DNA from: Campylobacterales bacterium
GTDB taxonomy: Bacteria > Campylobacterota > Campylobacteria > Campylobacterales > Sulfurimonadaceae
Length of the DNA stretch: 32,760 bases
Reading direction: 5' to 3'
Assembly (NCBI GenBank): GCA_014859655.1
Contig: JACUTT010000023.1
Span: 1-32,760, forward strand
Below the pieces are notes generated by a model. The model was given only the letters and a program-made list of their open reading frames with translations. It ran no database searches and was not told where the DNA came from. Numbering within the stretch: the stretch's first letter is position 1; every line of letters begins with the position of its first letter. Positions 6,346 to 24,196 of the stretch are shown piece after piece. The position numbers and the translations under genes are program-made.

Positions 6346-8436
6346 TTAGCCGTTACGCTTTTTAATGATCTCTTCAGAAATGTTACGAGGAACCTCTGAA
6401 TAGTGGTCGAATTCCATTGAGTAAGTCGCACGTCCCTGTGTTGCTGAACGAAGGTCAGTTGAGTAACCGAACATCTCAGAAAGTGGAACGAAGGCATCAA
6501 CGATCTTGTTACCTGAACGGTCACCCATGTTATTGATCTGTCCACGACGACGGTTAAGGTCACCGATAACATCACCCATGTAGTCCTCTGGAACTTCAAC
6601 TTCAACCTTCATCAAAGGCTCAAGAATAGCAGGGTTTGCTTTTCTACAGCCCTCTTTAAAGCCCATTGAAGCGGCCAGTTTAAATGCCATCTCGTTCGAG
6701 TCGACATCGTGGTATGAACCGTCGTAAAGTGTGACTTCTACGTCTTCAAGAGGATAGCCGGCAAGGATACCGCCGTGCATCGCTTCTTGACACCCTTTTT
6801 CAACTGCCGGGATAAATTCGCGAGGAATTGCCCCACCTTTGATCTCGTTGTTGAAGATATATCCGCTGCCTGCTTCGCCTGGCTTGATCTTAAGATAAAC
6901 GTGTCCGAACTGACCGCGTCCGCCTGACTGCTTGGCGTATTTGTACTCTTGCTGCACTTCGGCACGGATCGTCTCACGGTAAGAAACCTGAGGTGCTCCG
7001 ACTTCTGCTTCAACGTTAAACTCACGCTTCATACGGTCAACAAGGATCTCTAGGTGAAGCTCACCCATTCCCGAGATAATTGTCTGGCCTGTCTCTTCGT
7101 CAGTAGCGACACGGAAAGATGGATCTTCTGCAGCCAGTTTGCCCAGTGCCGTTCCCATTTTTTCCTGATCCGCTTTTGTTTTTGGCTCAACTGCAACCGA
7201 GATAACCGGAGCCGGGAAGTCCATACGCTCTAGAACAACAGTCTCAGAAGGATCACACAGGGTGTCTCCTGTTGTTGTATATTTAAGACCGACAACCGCA
7301 GCGATCTCGCCGGCGTAGACTGTCTTGACTTCTTCACGCTTGATCGCGTGCATCTTCATGATACGGCCAATACGCTCTTTTTTGTCTTTTGTCGAATTGT
7401 GAACCTGAGAACCCGCCTCAAGCACACCGCGGTAAACACGAATAAAGGTCAACTGTCCGACAAATGGATCGGTCATAATCTTAAATGCCAATGAAGCGAA
7501 AGGACCCTTGTCTGTTGACTCAACAACAACCTCTTTATCCTCATCGTCCATCATCGTACCCCTGATCTGAGCGACCTCAGTCGGAGCAGGAAGGTAGGCA
7601 ACAACAGCGTCAAGAAGCGTCTGAACACCCTTGTTCTTAAAAGACGTACCTGCAGTCATCGGAACGATGTGCATCGCAAGCGTTGCTGCTTTGATCCCGG
7701 CAATGATCTCATCTTCACAGAGTGCTACGCCATCAAGGTATTTTTCTGCAAGTTCTTCATTACCGTCTACTTCAGAGATCGACTCAATCATCTTTTCGCG
7801 ATACTCTTTAGCCTTAGCTTGCATATCAGCCGGGATCTCTTCTACGTGGTAGCTTGAGCCCATCGCCGCATCAAGATCCCAGACGATCGCCTTCATTTTT
7901 ACGAGGTCTACAACACCCGTAAACTTGTCTTCAGCACCGATTGGAAGCTGGATAGGAACCGGGTTTCCTTTTAGACGTGTGCGGATCTGCTCTTCGACCT
8001 GATAGAAGTCTGCACCTGTACGGTCCATCTTGTTTACATAGACGATCGACGGTACGCCGTAGCGGTTGCGCTGACGCCATACTGTCTCAGACTGAGGCTG
8101 AACGCCGCCGACTGCACAAAATACAGATACCGCGCCGTCAAGTACGCGCATAGAACGCTCAACTTCGATCGTGAAGTCAACGTGGCCCGGAGTATCGATA
8201 ATGTTGATCTGCTTGCCGTCCCATTCACATGTTGTTGCCGCAGAGGTGATCGTAATGCCGCGCTCCTGCTCTTGAACCATCCAGTCCATTGTAGCAGCAC
8301 CGTCGTGTACCTCGCCGATCTTGTGCTCAACACCCGTATAGAATAGAATACGCTCTGTTGTTGTTGTCTTGCCCGCATCGATGTGTGCAGCAATACCGAT
8401 GTTTCTTACGTCTTCAAGTTTATGAGATCTTGCCAT
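6346..8436 (-). CDS. fusA: Translation elongation factor G
   Basis: This 696-residue GTPase moves tRNA and mRNA through the ribosome and helps recycle it. GTP-binding motifs are intact: AHIDAGKT (17-24), [15 protein letters not shown] and NKMD. Domains II to V follow, including the domain IV/V segment ending [21 protein letters not shown]. Length and order are standard for EF-G 1. It is the third gene of the str unit (rpsL-rpsG-fusA), 135 bp after rpsG, with AGGAC before ATG 8436. A GC-rich hairpin follows the stop. Confidence 0.97.
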   Translation of the reverse strand: MARSHKLEDVRNIGIAAHIDAGKTTTTERILFYTGVEHKIGEVHDGAATMDWMVQEQERGITITSAATTCEWDGKQINIIDTPGHVDFTIEVERSMRVLDGAVSVFCAVGGVQPQSETVWRQRNRYGVPSIVYVNKMDRTGADFYQVEEQIRTRLKGNPVPIQLPIGAEDKFTGVVDLVKMKAIVWDLDAAMGSSYHVEEIPADMQAKAKEYREKMIESISEVDGNEELAEKYLDGVALCEDEIIAGIKAATLAMHIVPMTAGTSFKNKGVQTLLDAVVAYLPAPTEVAQIRGTMMDDEDKEVVVESTDKGPFASLAFKIMTDPFVGQLTFIRVYRGVLEAGSQVHNSTKDKKERIGRIMKMHAIKREEVKTVYAGEIAAVVGLKYTTTGDTLCDPSETVVLERMDFPAPVISVAVEPKTKADQEKMGTALGKLAAEDPSFRVATDEETGQTIISGMGELHLEILVDRMKREFNVEAEVGAPQVSYRETIRAEVQQEYKYAKQSGGRGQFGHVYLKIKPGEAGSGYIFNNEIKGGAIPREFIPAVEKGCQEAMHGGILAGYPLEDVEVTLYDGSYHDVDSNEMAFKLAASMGFKEGCRKANPAILEPLMKVEVEVPEDYMGDVIGDLNRRRGQINNMGDRSGNKIVDAFVPLSEMFGYSTDLRSATQGRATYSMEFDHYSEVPRNISEEIIKKRNG

Positions 8437-8571
8437 GGTTATATGTCCTATATGTAATTAGTGAATTTGGAAGCCGGAAATCGAAAATGAGACCGCTGTC
8501 TTCTTTCCGCTTCCCGCTTTCCGCGTTCATGGAGGGGGCAGCCTGCCCTTAGGCTGGCTGCGACGATAGTC
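8437..8571 (-). other. rpsG-fusA spacer with alternative hairpins
   Basis: After rpsG the minus strand can fold either GCAGCC/GGCTGC (8561-8556 with 8543-8538) or an inner CAGCCT/AGGCTG stem; the two are mutually exclusive. Beyond it lies a low-complexity purine stretch built of GGAAAGCGGGAAGCGGAAAG-like units (about 8526-8501), followed by AATCGAAAT-like sequence. It could be an attenuation or processing site between S7 and EF-G genes. Confidence 0.4.
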
Positions 8572-9039
<468 letters not shown>

Positions 9040-9114
9040 TTAATTTCCTTCTTCAATTTTTTCAAATTTACTCAAGAGATAGCGGATAGAGCTAAATCCT
9101 GTGCGCGCTTGAAA

Positions 9115-9495
9115 TTATTTTTTAGCTTTTGGCTTCTTAGTTCCGTATTTAGAACGAGCAACGGTACGATTTGCAACACCAGCAGTATCCAGTGCACCAC
9201 GTACGATATGGTATTTAACACCCGGTAAATCTTTTACACGGCCACCACGTACGAGTACGATAGAGTGTTCTTGAAGGTTGTGACCCTCACCACCAATATA
9301 TGAAATTACTTCAAAACCTGAAGTCAAACGAACCTTCGCTACTTTACGTAGAGCCGAGTTTGGTTTCTTAGGCGTTGTAGTATAAACACGAGTACATACA
9401 CCACGACGTTGCGGGCATGATACTAAAGCAGCAGATTTTGATTTCTTAACTACTTTTTTGCGTCCATTACGGACCAGTTGATTAATAGTAGGCAC
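9115..9495 (-). CDS. rpsL: 30S ribosomal protein S12
   Basis: This 126-residue decoding-centre protein begins [15 protein letters not shown] with a GTG start at 9495, preceded by AGGAG. A longer in-frame extension to 9555 lacks family similarity and is rejected. The conserved loops [19 protein letters not shown] (about residues 40-58) and [19 protein letters not shown] are present; the lysine of PKKPN that changes in streptomycin-resistant strains is wild type. It is the first gene of the str unit, placed directly downstream of rpoC after a 225-bp spacer. Confidence 0.96.
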   Translation of the reverse strand: MPTINQLVRNGRKKVVKKSKSAALVSCPQRRGVCTRVYTTTPKKPNSALRKVAKVRLTSGFEVISYIGGEGHNLQEHSIVLVRGGRVKDLPGVKYHIVRGALDTAGVANRTVARSKYGTKKPKAKK

Positions 9496-9720
9496 TATAA
9501 TCTCCTTTTCAAAATGTTCCAGTAGAATTTCCCCTATTAAAATAGGGATTACCAAATGGTGCGAAATATTAGCTGAATTTTGTTTAAGTTATGCTTTATT
9601 TTAAGAGGTGGATTGGAGTATCGTAGAATTTGTGTAAGAAGTAGATAGCAAGAGGCGGAGGTCCGTCTGATTTCTCAGATTTTCCTCTGTTATGCTCTAG
9701 CTAAGCGGAACAGGCGAAGA
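9496..9720 (-). other. rpoC-rpsL spacer with hairpins
   Basis: No reading frame is credible here. The minus-strand RNA after rpoC can form TCTGA-GAAA-TCAGA (9679-9666) nested inside AGAGG/CCTCT (9688-9684 with 9655-9651). Closer to rpsL is CCCTAT-TTTA-ATAGGG. A possible -10 box TAATAT lies at 9571-9566. The region may combine a terminator or attenuator after rpoC with a promoter for rpsL-rpsG-fusA. Confidence 0.4.
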
Positions 9721-18391
<8,671 letters not shown>

Positions 18392-18455
18392 TTAAATTTA
18401 CAAATGGCAATATCGGAGTATCGCAGGGCATTTGTTTGTATGTACTAATCCAATA

Positions 18456-18549
18456 GTTGGACACAATTAAAATCAAATATAATGCTTGTCTTTACACATA
18501 ATAAGAGCATTAACAGTAAGAAAAACAGATGAAATTAATTATGTCCAAC
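18456..18549. repeat. 94-bp segment bounded by 15-bp inverted repeats
   Basis: GTTGGACACAATTAA (18456-18470) is repeated inverted as TTAATTATGTCCAAC (18535-18549) with one mismatch. A second inverted pair lies inside. The layout resembles a miniature inverted-repeat element, but no clear target duplication or second copy is present in the window. A large regulatory dyad is the alternative. Confidence 0.45.
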
Positions 18550-18669
18550 GACATGGAAATGACAATTCAGGCGTCCCTGAATGGACCACAGGTAAAAAAT
18601 GTTAGTGGTTTATACCCCGAAAGGGCCATTTAACCTGCAGACACTCCGCAAGTCAAATGACCCTGAGGC

Positions 18670-18686
18670 GAGGGCTTTAGGCCCTC
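18670..18686 (-). terminator. Attenuator-like hairpin after rplL
   Basis: GAGGGC/GCCCTC with a 5-nt loop follows the rplL stop by about 25 bp on the minus strand. There is no T-run, so partial termination rather than full stop is expected, consistent with lower need for RNA polymerase than for L7/L12. Confidence 0.5.
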
Positions 18687-18711
18687 CGTAGAAAAAAAGT
18701 TTTCGCTAAGA

Positions 18712-19083
18712 TTACTTAACAGTAACTGTTGCACCAGCTTCTTCAAGCTCTTTCTTAGCAGCTTCTGCATCTTCTTTAGAAACGCCTTCTTTGATTGTTG
18801 AAGGAAGTGCTTCTGAAGCATCTTTTGCCTCTTTAAGACCAAGACCTGTAAGTGCACGGATAACTTTAATTACACCGATTTTCTTAGCGCCAGAGTCAGT
18901 GATGATAACATCAAACTCAGTTTGTTCTTCAGCCGCTTCAGCAGCGCCACCAGCAACACCGGCTACAGCAACAGGCTGAGCAGATACACCAAATTTCTCT
19001 TCGAACTCTTTAACTAATTCAGAAAGTTCAAGTACAGATAAAGCAGAGATAAACTCTAATACGTCTTCTTTTGTAACAGCCAT
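18712..19083 (-). CDS. rplL: 50S ribosomal protein L7/L12
   Basis: This 123-residue acidic stalk protein recruits translation GTPases. The N-terminal dimerisation domain (1-32) is followed by an alanine/glycine-rich hinge ([15 protein letters not shown], about 38-53) and the globular C-terminal domain with [20 protein letters not shown] and the ending [14 protein letters not shown]. Length is standard. ATG 19083 has AGGAG 7 nt upstream. It is 69 bp after rplJ, with which it forms the stalk complex. Confidence 0.97.
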   Translation of the reverse strand: MAVTKEDVLEFISALSVLELSELVKEFEEKFGVSAQPVAVAGVAGGAAEAAEEQTEFDVIITDSGAKKIGVIKVIRALTGLGLKEAKDASEALPSTIKEGVSKEDAEAAKKELEEAGATVTVK

Positions 19084-19152
19084 TTTATAGCTCCTGTTTA
19101 TTATTTTTTTATTTCAGGAAATTTTCCTGTCTATCTCGACTCAAGTTGAAAC

Positions 19153-19632
19153 TTAAGCCTCTTCTTTTTGACGCTTAAGCGCATCCAATCCGATAGTAAA
19201 GTTTCGGATAGGACCCATCCAAACAGATGCAAGCATTCCGAGAAGTTCTTCACGTCCTGGAAGCTTAGCAAAGGCTTCGATCTTAGCCGCGTCTGCAGCT
19301 TCGCCATCAAGGTAACCTGCTTTGATAACGAATTTGTCTGTCTTCTTAGCGAAATCAGCAGCAATTTTAGATGCAGCGATAACGTCATCAGACCAGATAA
19401 AGATGTTAGTGTCTTTGATATCAACACCGTTCATACCAGCTTTGCTTAGAGCAATTGAGGCAAGTGTGTTTTTAACAACCTGAACGGAAGTCGCATTTTC
19501 TTTTGCTGCGATACGAAGTTCGTCAAGCTGGGAAACTGTAAGACCTTTGTAGTCACAAATAACAACTGCGCTAGTGTTAACGAAAGCAGTATTAAGCTTT
19601 TCAATTATGTCGGCTTTTTGTGTTTTTGTCAT
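19153..19632 (-). CDS. rplJ: 50S ribosomal protein L10
   Basis: This 159-residue protein anchors L7/L12 dimers to 23S rRNA. The N-terminal rRNA-binding domain contains VVICDYKGLTVSQLDELR (about residues 18-35) and VQVVKNTLASIALSKAG; the C-terminal helix (RNFTIGLDALKRQKEEA) carries the L7/L12 binding region. ATG 19632 has AAGGAG upstream. A 262-bp leader between rplA and rplJ carries hairpins that fit L10 autoregulation. Confidence 0.96.
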   Translation of the reverse strand: MTKTQKADIIEKLNTAFVNTSAVVICDYKGLTVSQLDELRIAAKENATSVQVVKNTLASIALSKAGMNGVDIKDTNIFIWSDDVIAASKIAADFAKKTDKFVIKAGYLDGEAADAAKIEAFAKLPGREELLGMLASVWMGPIRNFTIGLDALKRQKEEA

Positions 19633-19860
19633 GTATTCTCCTTTCCAGACTTAGGCTTCAAGTTGGGCAGCTTGCGCTGATTAAGTGGTGACCCCGAACT
19701 GTCTTTAGTCCATAAGATAATTTCAAGATAGAAATCTCAAATCGGAAATCTGGATAGATCGCCTATAAAAAATTTCGTATAAGGAATGAAATTATATCGA
19801 ACTATTTATAAAAGAATGCTTTAATTATTTTTATGCTTAGAAGACTTAGAAGTGGAAACT
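19633..19860 (-). promoter_or_regulatory. rplJL promoter and L10-leader-like region
   Basis: TATAAT (19796-19791, minus strand) could start an rplJL transcript with a leader of about 150 nt; no good -35 box is seen. The leader can form CAGC-GCAA-GCTG (19679-19668), a stem capped by a GNRA loop, and further pairs around it (for example CTTA with TAAG). In many bacteria L10 binds such a leader to repress rplJL; assignment to that RNA family here is inferred from position and folding only. Confidence 0.5.
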
Positions 19861-19878
19861 AGGCGGAGAGATCCGCTT
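19861..19878 (-). terminator. Hairpin after rplA
   Basis: GCGGA-TCTC-TCCGC (minus strand), extended by two further pairs, lies just beyond the rplA stop. It separates rplK-rplA from rplJ-rplL and could be a partial terminator. Confidence 0.5.
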
Positions 19879-19894
19879 AGTAAAAATTAACTGA

Positions 19895-20590
19895 TTATCG
19901 AATGTCTGCTATAGAAGAGAGATCAAACTTGATAGCCGGGCTCATCGTTAGTGAAAGCGCAGCATTTTTGATATAACGGCCTTTTGCAGAAGCAGGCTTT
20001 TGTCTGTTGATCGATGCGATGAAAACGCGAAGGTTTTCAGCAATCGCTTCAGGAGCAAAAGAGACTTTACCCACACCGGCGTGGATATTTCCTTTTTTGT
20101 CAACACGGTAGTTTACCTGGCCGCCCTGAAGGTTTTTGACTGCCTGTGCGACGTCTGCTGTAACTGTGCCTGTCTTAGGGTTAGGCATCATACCTTTTGG
20201 CCCTAGAATACGACCGATCTTACCGACAAGTCCCATACAATCCGGTGCTGCAACGACAACATCGAAGTTGAAAATACCGTTTTGGATCTGCTCGACAAGG
20301 TCGTCTGTTCCAACGACATCTGCGCCCGCTGCCTTAGCTTCGTCAGCCTTGGCACCTTTTGCAAATACAGCAACACGGACAGTCTTACCTGTACCATTTG
20401 GAAGAACGATAGCGCCACGGATCATCTGATCAGCGTGACGTGGATCTACATTCAAATTCATTGCAATTTCAACAGTCTCGTCGAATTTTGCAGATTTTAG
20501 TTGACTTATAAATGCAGACGCTTCTTCTATAGAATAGGTCTTGCCTGCATCAATTTTTTCGGAAAGTTGTTTATATCTTTTACTTGCCAT
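19895..20590 (-). CDS. rplA: 50S ribosomal protein L1
   Basis: This 231-residue protein forms the mobile L1 stalk at the E site. Features are the N-terminal [20 protein letters not shown], the [20 protein letters not shown] block (about residues 36-55) and the domain II segment [20 protein letters not shown]. Length is standard. ATG 20590 has GGAG upstream and rplK lies 68 bp before it. In other bacteria L1 represses the rplKA operon; no site is evident here. Confidence 0.97.
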   Translation of the reverse strand: MASKRYKQLSEKIDAGKTYSIEEASAFISQLKSAKFDETVEIAMNLNVDPRHADQMIRGAIVLPNGTGKTVRVAVFAKGAKADEAKAAGADVVGTDDLVEQIQNGIFNFDVVVAAPDCMGLVGKIGRILGPKGMMPNPKTGTVTADVAQAVKNLQGGQVNYRVDKKGNIHAGVGKVSFAPEAIAENLRVFIASINRQKPASAKGRYIKNAALSLTMSPAIKFDLSSIADIR

Positions 20591-20658
20591 TGTGATTCTC
20601 CATTTTGATCTGCCGCATTGTTTTAAATCATTGCGGTCGATGATTATATAGTCGTAGA

Positions 20659-21084
20659 CTAGTCTACGATTGTGATACCGATTGCGCGTGCAGAACCCGC
20701 AATGATCTTCGCTGCTTGCTCTTCGTCGTTTGTATTAAGGTCAGCGATTTTAGCTTTTACAACTTCCATCAACTGTGCCTTTGTGATCTTGCCCACTTTG
20801 TTCTTGAGTGGATTGTCAGAACCTTTTTTAAGGTTTGCCGCTTTCATCAAGAGTGCAGACGCAGGAGGCTGCTTAGTTATGAATGAAAAACTTTTGTCAG
20901 AATAAACAGTGATAATAACAGGAACTTTGAACCCCATTTTATCTTTTGTTTTTTCGTTGAAAACTTTACAGAATTCCATGATGTTAACACCACGTTGACC
21001 CAATGCCGGGCCTACTGGTGGAGCCGGATTTGCTTTACCAGCTTCAATATGAAGCTTGATGTATGACGCTATTGCTTTTGCCAT
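20659..21084 (-). CDS. rplK: 50S ribosomal protein L11
   Basis: This 141-residue protein binds the GTPase-associated centre of 23S rRNA. The N-terminal proline-rich segment [20 protein letters not shown] (about residues 12-31) and the C-terminal rRNA-binding part ending [13 protein letters not shown] are intact. ATG 21084 has AAGGAAG upstream; nusG ends 21 bp before it. Confidence 0.97.
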   Translation of the reverse strand: MAKAIASYIKLHIEAGKANPAPPVGPALGQRGVNIMEFCKVFNEKTKDKMGFKVPVIITVYSDKSFSFITKQPPASALLMKAANLKKGSDNPLKNKVGKITKAQLMEVVKAKIADLNTNDEEQAAKIIAGSARAIGITIVD

Positions 21085-21105
21085 TTTTCTTCCTTTCGAT
21101 TTAGT

Positions 21106-21636
21106 TTAAATAATTTTTTCGACTTGTGAATAGGCGATATCCACGGGCGTTGCACGGCCAAAAATCGATACATTGAGTTTCAATGTTCCGTGTTGCATGT
21201 CGTACTCATCCACTACACCCGTGAAGTTGGAGAATGGACCGTCGATGATGCGCACGACTTCACCTGATTCAAAGGCAACCTTAGGCTTAGGCGCTGCACG
21301 GTTTTCAACGCGGTCCAAGATCACTTTAATGTCGTTTTCGCTCAAGGGAGTCGGATGATTCGCCTCGCCGATGAAACCGGAAACTTTTGAAAGCGACTGG
21401 ATCATGTGCTGAATTTCTGTTGTCAGGTCAATGTTAATAAAAACATAACCTGAGTACAAGGATCGCTCTGTCACTTTTTTCTTTCCGTTTTTCATCTCCA
21501 TGACATCTTCTGTCGGTACAACGACCTCTTTAATAACGTCTTGAAGTCTGTACTCTTCGATCAGGTTTAGAATCGCTGTCTTAACACTTCTCTCACTGCC
21601 TGCATATGTTTGTAATGAATACCATTTGTGTGCCAT
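21106..21636 (-). CDS. nusG: Transcription antitermination protein NusG
   Basis: This 176-residue factor keeps RNA polymerase elongating and links it to ribosomes or Rho. The N-terminal NGN domain starts HKWYSLQTYAGSERSVK and contains YSGYVFINIDL (about 81-91). The C-terminal KOW domain has VVRIIDGPFSNFTGVVDEYD and ends PVDIAYSQVEKII. ATG 21636 is 9 bp after the secE stop. Confidence 0.96.
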   Translation of the reverse strand: MAHKWYSLQTYAGSERSVKTAILNLIEEYRLQDVIKEVVVPTEDVMEMKNGKKKVTERSLYSGYVFINIDLTTEIQHMIQSLSKVSGFIGEANHPTPLSENDIKVILDRVENRAAPKPKVAFESGEVVRIIDGPFSNFTGVVDEYDMQHGTLKLNVSIFGRATPVDIAYSQVEKII

Positions 21637-21645
21637 GAGAACCCT

Positions 21646-21825
21646 TTATAGAATAGCTGACAGAGTTGACGACATGATTAGGTCAACAAGTGCTAGAAAA
21701 AGCGACACGAATGCCACTACGATAACCACAGCAATAAACGCTTGCTTGACCTGTGGCTTGGTTGGAAAAATTACTTTTGACAACTCTGCGCGAGAGTTTC
21801 TGATATAAGAGTTAATCTTACTCAT
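21646..21825 (-). CDS. secE: Preprotein translocase subunit SecE
   Basis: This 59-residue protein is the small essential clamp of the SecYEG channel. The translation begins MSKINSYIRNSRAELSKVIF, followed by the conserved P-T/W-type hinge (FPTKPQVKQA) and a single membrane helix (about residues 29-52, AFIAVVIVVAFVSLFLALVD). The one-helix form is typical outside enterobacteria. ATG 21825 has AAGGATAAG upstream. Its place directly before nusG is nearly universal. Confidence 0.95.
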   Translation of the reverse strand: MSKINSYIRNSRAELSKVIFPTKPQVKQAFIAVVIVVAFVSLFLALVDLIMSSTLSAIL

Positions 21826-21893
21826 TATCTTATCCTTTTGTCATTTCCGATAAATAAAGCTCGCAAGATGTATTTATCGAATATGAATATTAG

Positions 21894-21969
21894 TGGCAGG
21901 CGAGGAGGGATTCGAACCCCCAACAATCGGATTTGGAATCCGGAGCTCTACCATTGGAGCTACTCGCCT
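21894..21969 (-). tRNA. tRNA-Trp (CCA)
   Basis: A 76-nt cloverleaf with encoded CCA; anticodon loop TTCCAAA. Acceptor AGGCGAG pairs with CTCGCCT; T loop TTCGAAT is normal. It sits between rpmG and secE, as in other members of the phylum, and is probably cut from the operon transcript. Confidence 0.95.
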
Positions 21970-22027
21970 ACATATCTAAATTATGCAACCGGGAGAATCC
22001 CAACTGCAGCCTAAAAAGAAGAAATTA

Positions 22028-22180
22028 TTATAACTTCATCTCTTTGTGGTTTGTGTGCTCACGGCACCATTTACAGAATTTAGTTACTGAAAACTTTTCT
22101 GTGTGAGTCTTTTTGTTTTTAGTGGTGTGGTAGTTACGACGTGTGCACTTCTCACAGCCTAAATGAATAATATCTCTCAT
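22028..22180 (-). CDS. rpmG: 50S ribosomal protein L33
   Basis: This 50-residue protein begins MRDIIHLGCEKCTRRNYHTT and ends REHTNHKEMKL. Four cysteines in two pairs (Cys9, Cys12, Cys36, Cys39) form the zinc-binding type of L33. ATG 22180 has only a weak upstream AGG. It lies 47 bp after tuf, with a hairpin in between. Confidence 0.95.
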   Translation of the reverse strand: MRDIIHLGCEKCTRRNYHTTKNKKTHTEKFSVTKFCKWCREHTNHKEMKL

Positions 22181-22204
22181 TGCATTTGCCTAAATATAAA
22201 TTCA

Positions 22205-22218
22205 CTTCCCGAAGGAAG
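22205..22218 (-). terminator. UUCG-capped hairpin between tuf and rpmG
   Basis: On the minus strand CTTCC-TTCG-GGAAG folds into a 5-bp stem with a very stable UUCG tetraloop, right after the tuf stop and before rpmG. It may be a processing or partial termination signal that lets tuf be expressed above downstream genes. Confidence 0.5.
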
Positions 22219-22227
22219 CGACATCAA

Positions 22228-23427
22228 TTACTTGATGATTTTAGAAACAACACCTGCGCCAACTGTACGTCCGCCTTCACGAATAGCAAAACGAGTTCCG
22301 TCTTCCATCGCAATCGGGTTGATAAGTTCTGCAGTAATCTTAACGTTGTCACCTGGCATAACCATCTCAGTACCTTCTGGTAGAGTGATCGCACCTGTAA
22401 CGTCAGTTGTACGAACGTAAAACTGAGGACGGTAGTTAGAGAAGAATGGCGTATGACGGCCACCCTCATCTTTGCTTAGTACATAGATCTCAGCTTCGAA
22501 AGTCGTGTGAGGAGTGATAGACTTTGGTTTACAAAGAACCTGACCACGCTCAACCGCTTCTTTAGCGATACCACGAAGAAGAAGTCCACAGTTATCGCCT
22601 GCAACGCCCTGCTCCATTTCTTTACGGAACATCTCTACACCTGTTACAGTTGTAGTCTGAGTGTCACGGATACCAACGATTTCAATTGACTCACCGATCT
22701 TAATTGTTCCACGCTCGATACGTCCAGTAACAACTGTACCACGACCAGAGATTGAGAAAACATCCTCAACTGGCATTAGGAAGTCTTTGTCTGTCTCACG
22801 AGTTGGCTCAGGAATATACTCATCAACTGTCTTCATAAGCTGCTGAATCTTAGCTGACCACTCACCAAGAGTACCAGTTTTTGCTTCTTCAAGAGCTCTA
22901 AGAGCAGAACCGGCAGTGATTGGAGTATCATCGCCTGGGAACTCGTACTGATCAAGAAGCTCACGGATTTCCATCTCTACTAGTTCAAGTAGTTCTTCAT
23001 CATCAACCATATCTTCTTTGTTCATGAAAACAACGATGTAAGGTACACCGATCTGCTTAGAAAGAAGAATGTGCTCACGTGTCTGTGGCATCGGGCCGTC
23101 TGCTGCAGAAACAACAAGAATAGCGCCGTCCATCTGAGCAGCACCTGTAATCATGTTCTTAACGTAGTCAGCGTGACCTGGACAGTCAACGTGTGCATAG
23201 TGACGACTGTCTGTCTCATACTCTACGTGTGATGTTGCGATCGTAATACCACGCTCACGCTCTTCAGGAGCGTTGTCAATAGCATCATAATCCATCATCT
23301 CAGCGCCGTTTGTTACTGCTAGTACTGCTGTAATAGCTGCTGTAAGCGTTGTTTTACCGTGGTCAACGTGACCAATCGTACCGATATTAACGTGTGGTTT
23401 GTTACGTTGAAACTTTTCTTTTGCCAT
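22228..23427 (-). CDS. tuf: Translation elongation factor Tu
   Basis: This 399-residue GTPase delivers aminoacyl-tRNA to the ribosome. It begins [20 protein letters not shown] with P-loop GHVDHGKT (19-26), RGITI, DCPGH and NKED motifs, then domains II and III ending [18 protein letters not shown] 23427 is preceded by GGAGGAT; an upstream in-frame extension to 23502 shows no family similarity. It follows four tRNA genes, the same arrangement as the tufB operon of enterobacteria. It probably also has its own promoter (TATAAT, 23467-23462). Confidence 0.97.
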   Translation of the reverse strand: MAKEKFQRNKPHVNIGTIGHVDHGKTTLTAAITAVLAVTNGAEMMDYDAIDNAPEERERGITIATSHVEYETDSRHYAHVDCPGHADYVKNMITGAAQMDGAILVVSAADGPMPQTREHILLSKQIGVPYIVVFMNKEDMVDDEELLELVEMEIRELLDQYEFPGDDTPITAGSALRALEEAKTGTLGEWSAKIQQLMKTVDEYIPEPTRETDKDFLMPVEDVFSISGRGTVVTGRIERGTIKIGESIEIVGIRDTQTTTVTGVEMFRKEMEQGVAGDNCGLLLRGIAKEAVERGQVLCKPKSITPHTTFEAEIYVLSKDEGGRHTPFFSNYRPQFYVRTTDVTGAITLPEGTEMVMPGDNVKITAELINPIAMEDGTRFAIREGGRTVGAGVVSKIIK

Positions 23428-23461
23428 AGTATCCTCCGGCTTTTTATATAAATGAAATGGA

Positions 23462-23467
23462 ATTATA
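23462..23467 (-). promoter_or_regulatory. Possible tuf promoter (-10 box)
   Basis: TATAAT on the minus strand would start transcription near 23455, about 28 nt before the tuf start codon. No good -35 box is seen. Upstream, CACTTCC/GGAAGTG can form a stem after tRNA-Thr, which may end or process the tRNA transcript. Confidence 0.45.
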
Positions 23468-23581
23468 TCTGAAAATTGTTCAAAACTAACCTTGAACTTC
23501 AAATATCATTCAAACGTGTATCCTAACTATAGAGCCGGACACTTCCATAAAGATTCGTCAAACCCTTACGGAAGTGCCCCG

Positions 23582-23656
23582 TGGAGCTCATACCGGGATT
23601 TGAACCCGGGGCCTCTTCCTTACCAAGGAAGTGCTCTACCCCTGAGCCATATGAGC
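23582..23656 (-). tRNA. tRNA-Thr (GGT)
   Basis: A 75-nt cloverleaf with encoded CCA; anticodon loop TTGGTAA. Acceptor GCTCATA pairs with TATGAGC, discriminator T. It is the last tRNA before tuf, equivalent to thrT of the enterobacterial tufB operon. Confidence 0.95.
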
Positions 23657-23786
23657 GCATATAGTAAACAATTAAAAATATAATGGTGATGATTTATAAT
23701 GAAAGCTATGAATTTTTATCGTGTGATCAAGTTATGCAGCAAACGACTATTCAGCTCCCAGATAAATACATTTCTAAACAAATCAA

Positions 23787-23863
23787 TGGAGCGGGTGAAG
23801 GGACTCGAACCCTCGACCCTCAGCTTGGAAGGCTGACGCTCTAGCCAACTGAGCTACGCCCGC
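23787..23863 (-). tRNA. tRNA-Gly (TCC)
   Basis: A 77-nt cloverleaf with encoded CCA; anticodon loop CTTCCAA. T loop TTCGAGT, discriminator T as usual for glycine. Third of four tRNAs before tuf; a 130-bp AT-rich spacer without a gene separates it from tRNA-Thr(GGT). Confidence 0.95.
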
Positions 23864-23874
23864 ATCCTGATAAA

Positions 23875-23960
23875 TGGTGGTGAGAGCAGGAGTCGAACCT
23901 GCGAACCCAAAAGGGAGCAGATTTACAGTCTGCCGTCGTTGGCCACTTGACTATCTCACC
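23875..23960 (-). tRNA. tRNA-Tyr (GTA)
   Basis: An 86-nt class II tRNA with a long variable arm (CTCCCTTTTGGGTT region), anticodon loop CTGTAAA and encoded CCA. It lies 11 bp before tRNA-Gly in the operon. Confidence 0.95.
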
Positions 23961-24027
23961 ACATGAATTTGTTTTATGTTCTGGTCTAGCACTGACGTTT
24001 TTCGTCAATTTTTTTCGAAAGTAAATA

Positions 24028-24104
24028 TGGTGCTGGCACGAGGATTTGAACCCCGGGCCTGCTGATTACAAATCAGCTGCTCTAGCCAACTGAGCTATGC
24101 CAGC
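24028..24104 (-). tRNA. tRNA-Thr (TGT)
   Basis: A 77-nt cloverleaf with encoded CCA; anticodon loop TTTGTAA. It is the first gene of the tRNA-tuf operon, about 28 nt after the start site predicted from the promoter at 24123-24151. Confidence 0.95.
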
Positions 24105-24122
24105 ATCTAAATTCGAGCCGTA

Positions 24123-24151
24123 ATTATAGACATTTTAATTTTTATTGTCAA
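24123..24151 (-). promoter_or_regulatory. Sigma-70 promoter of the tRNA-tuf operon
   Basis: On the minus strand TTGACA (24151-24146), a 17-nt AT-rich spacer and TATAAT (24128-24123) form a perfect consensus promoter. It has the same form as the promoter of the Gln-fMet tRNAs at 3815-3843. Confidence 0.9.
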
Positions 24152-24196
24152 GCCTTTTCTAGGCAAATTACAAATCTTCTTCGCTTTTGTCTTTTT

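Noticed and set aside
18529-18633. 34-codon plus-strand frame in the rplL-rpoB spacer
   Set aside because: It has no good ribosome-binding site and overlaps several dyads; it is more likely chance within a structured spacer.
23657-23786. Spacer between tRNA-Gly and tRNA-Thr(GGT) as a place for another RNA gene
   Set aside because: The 130 bp are AT-rich with no cloverleaf, hairpin or reading frame that stands out.
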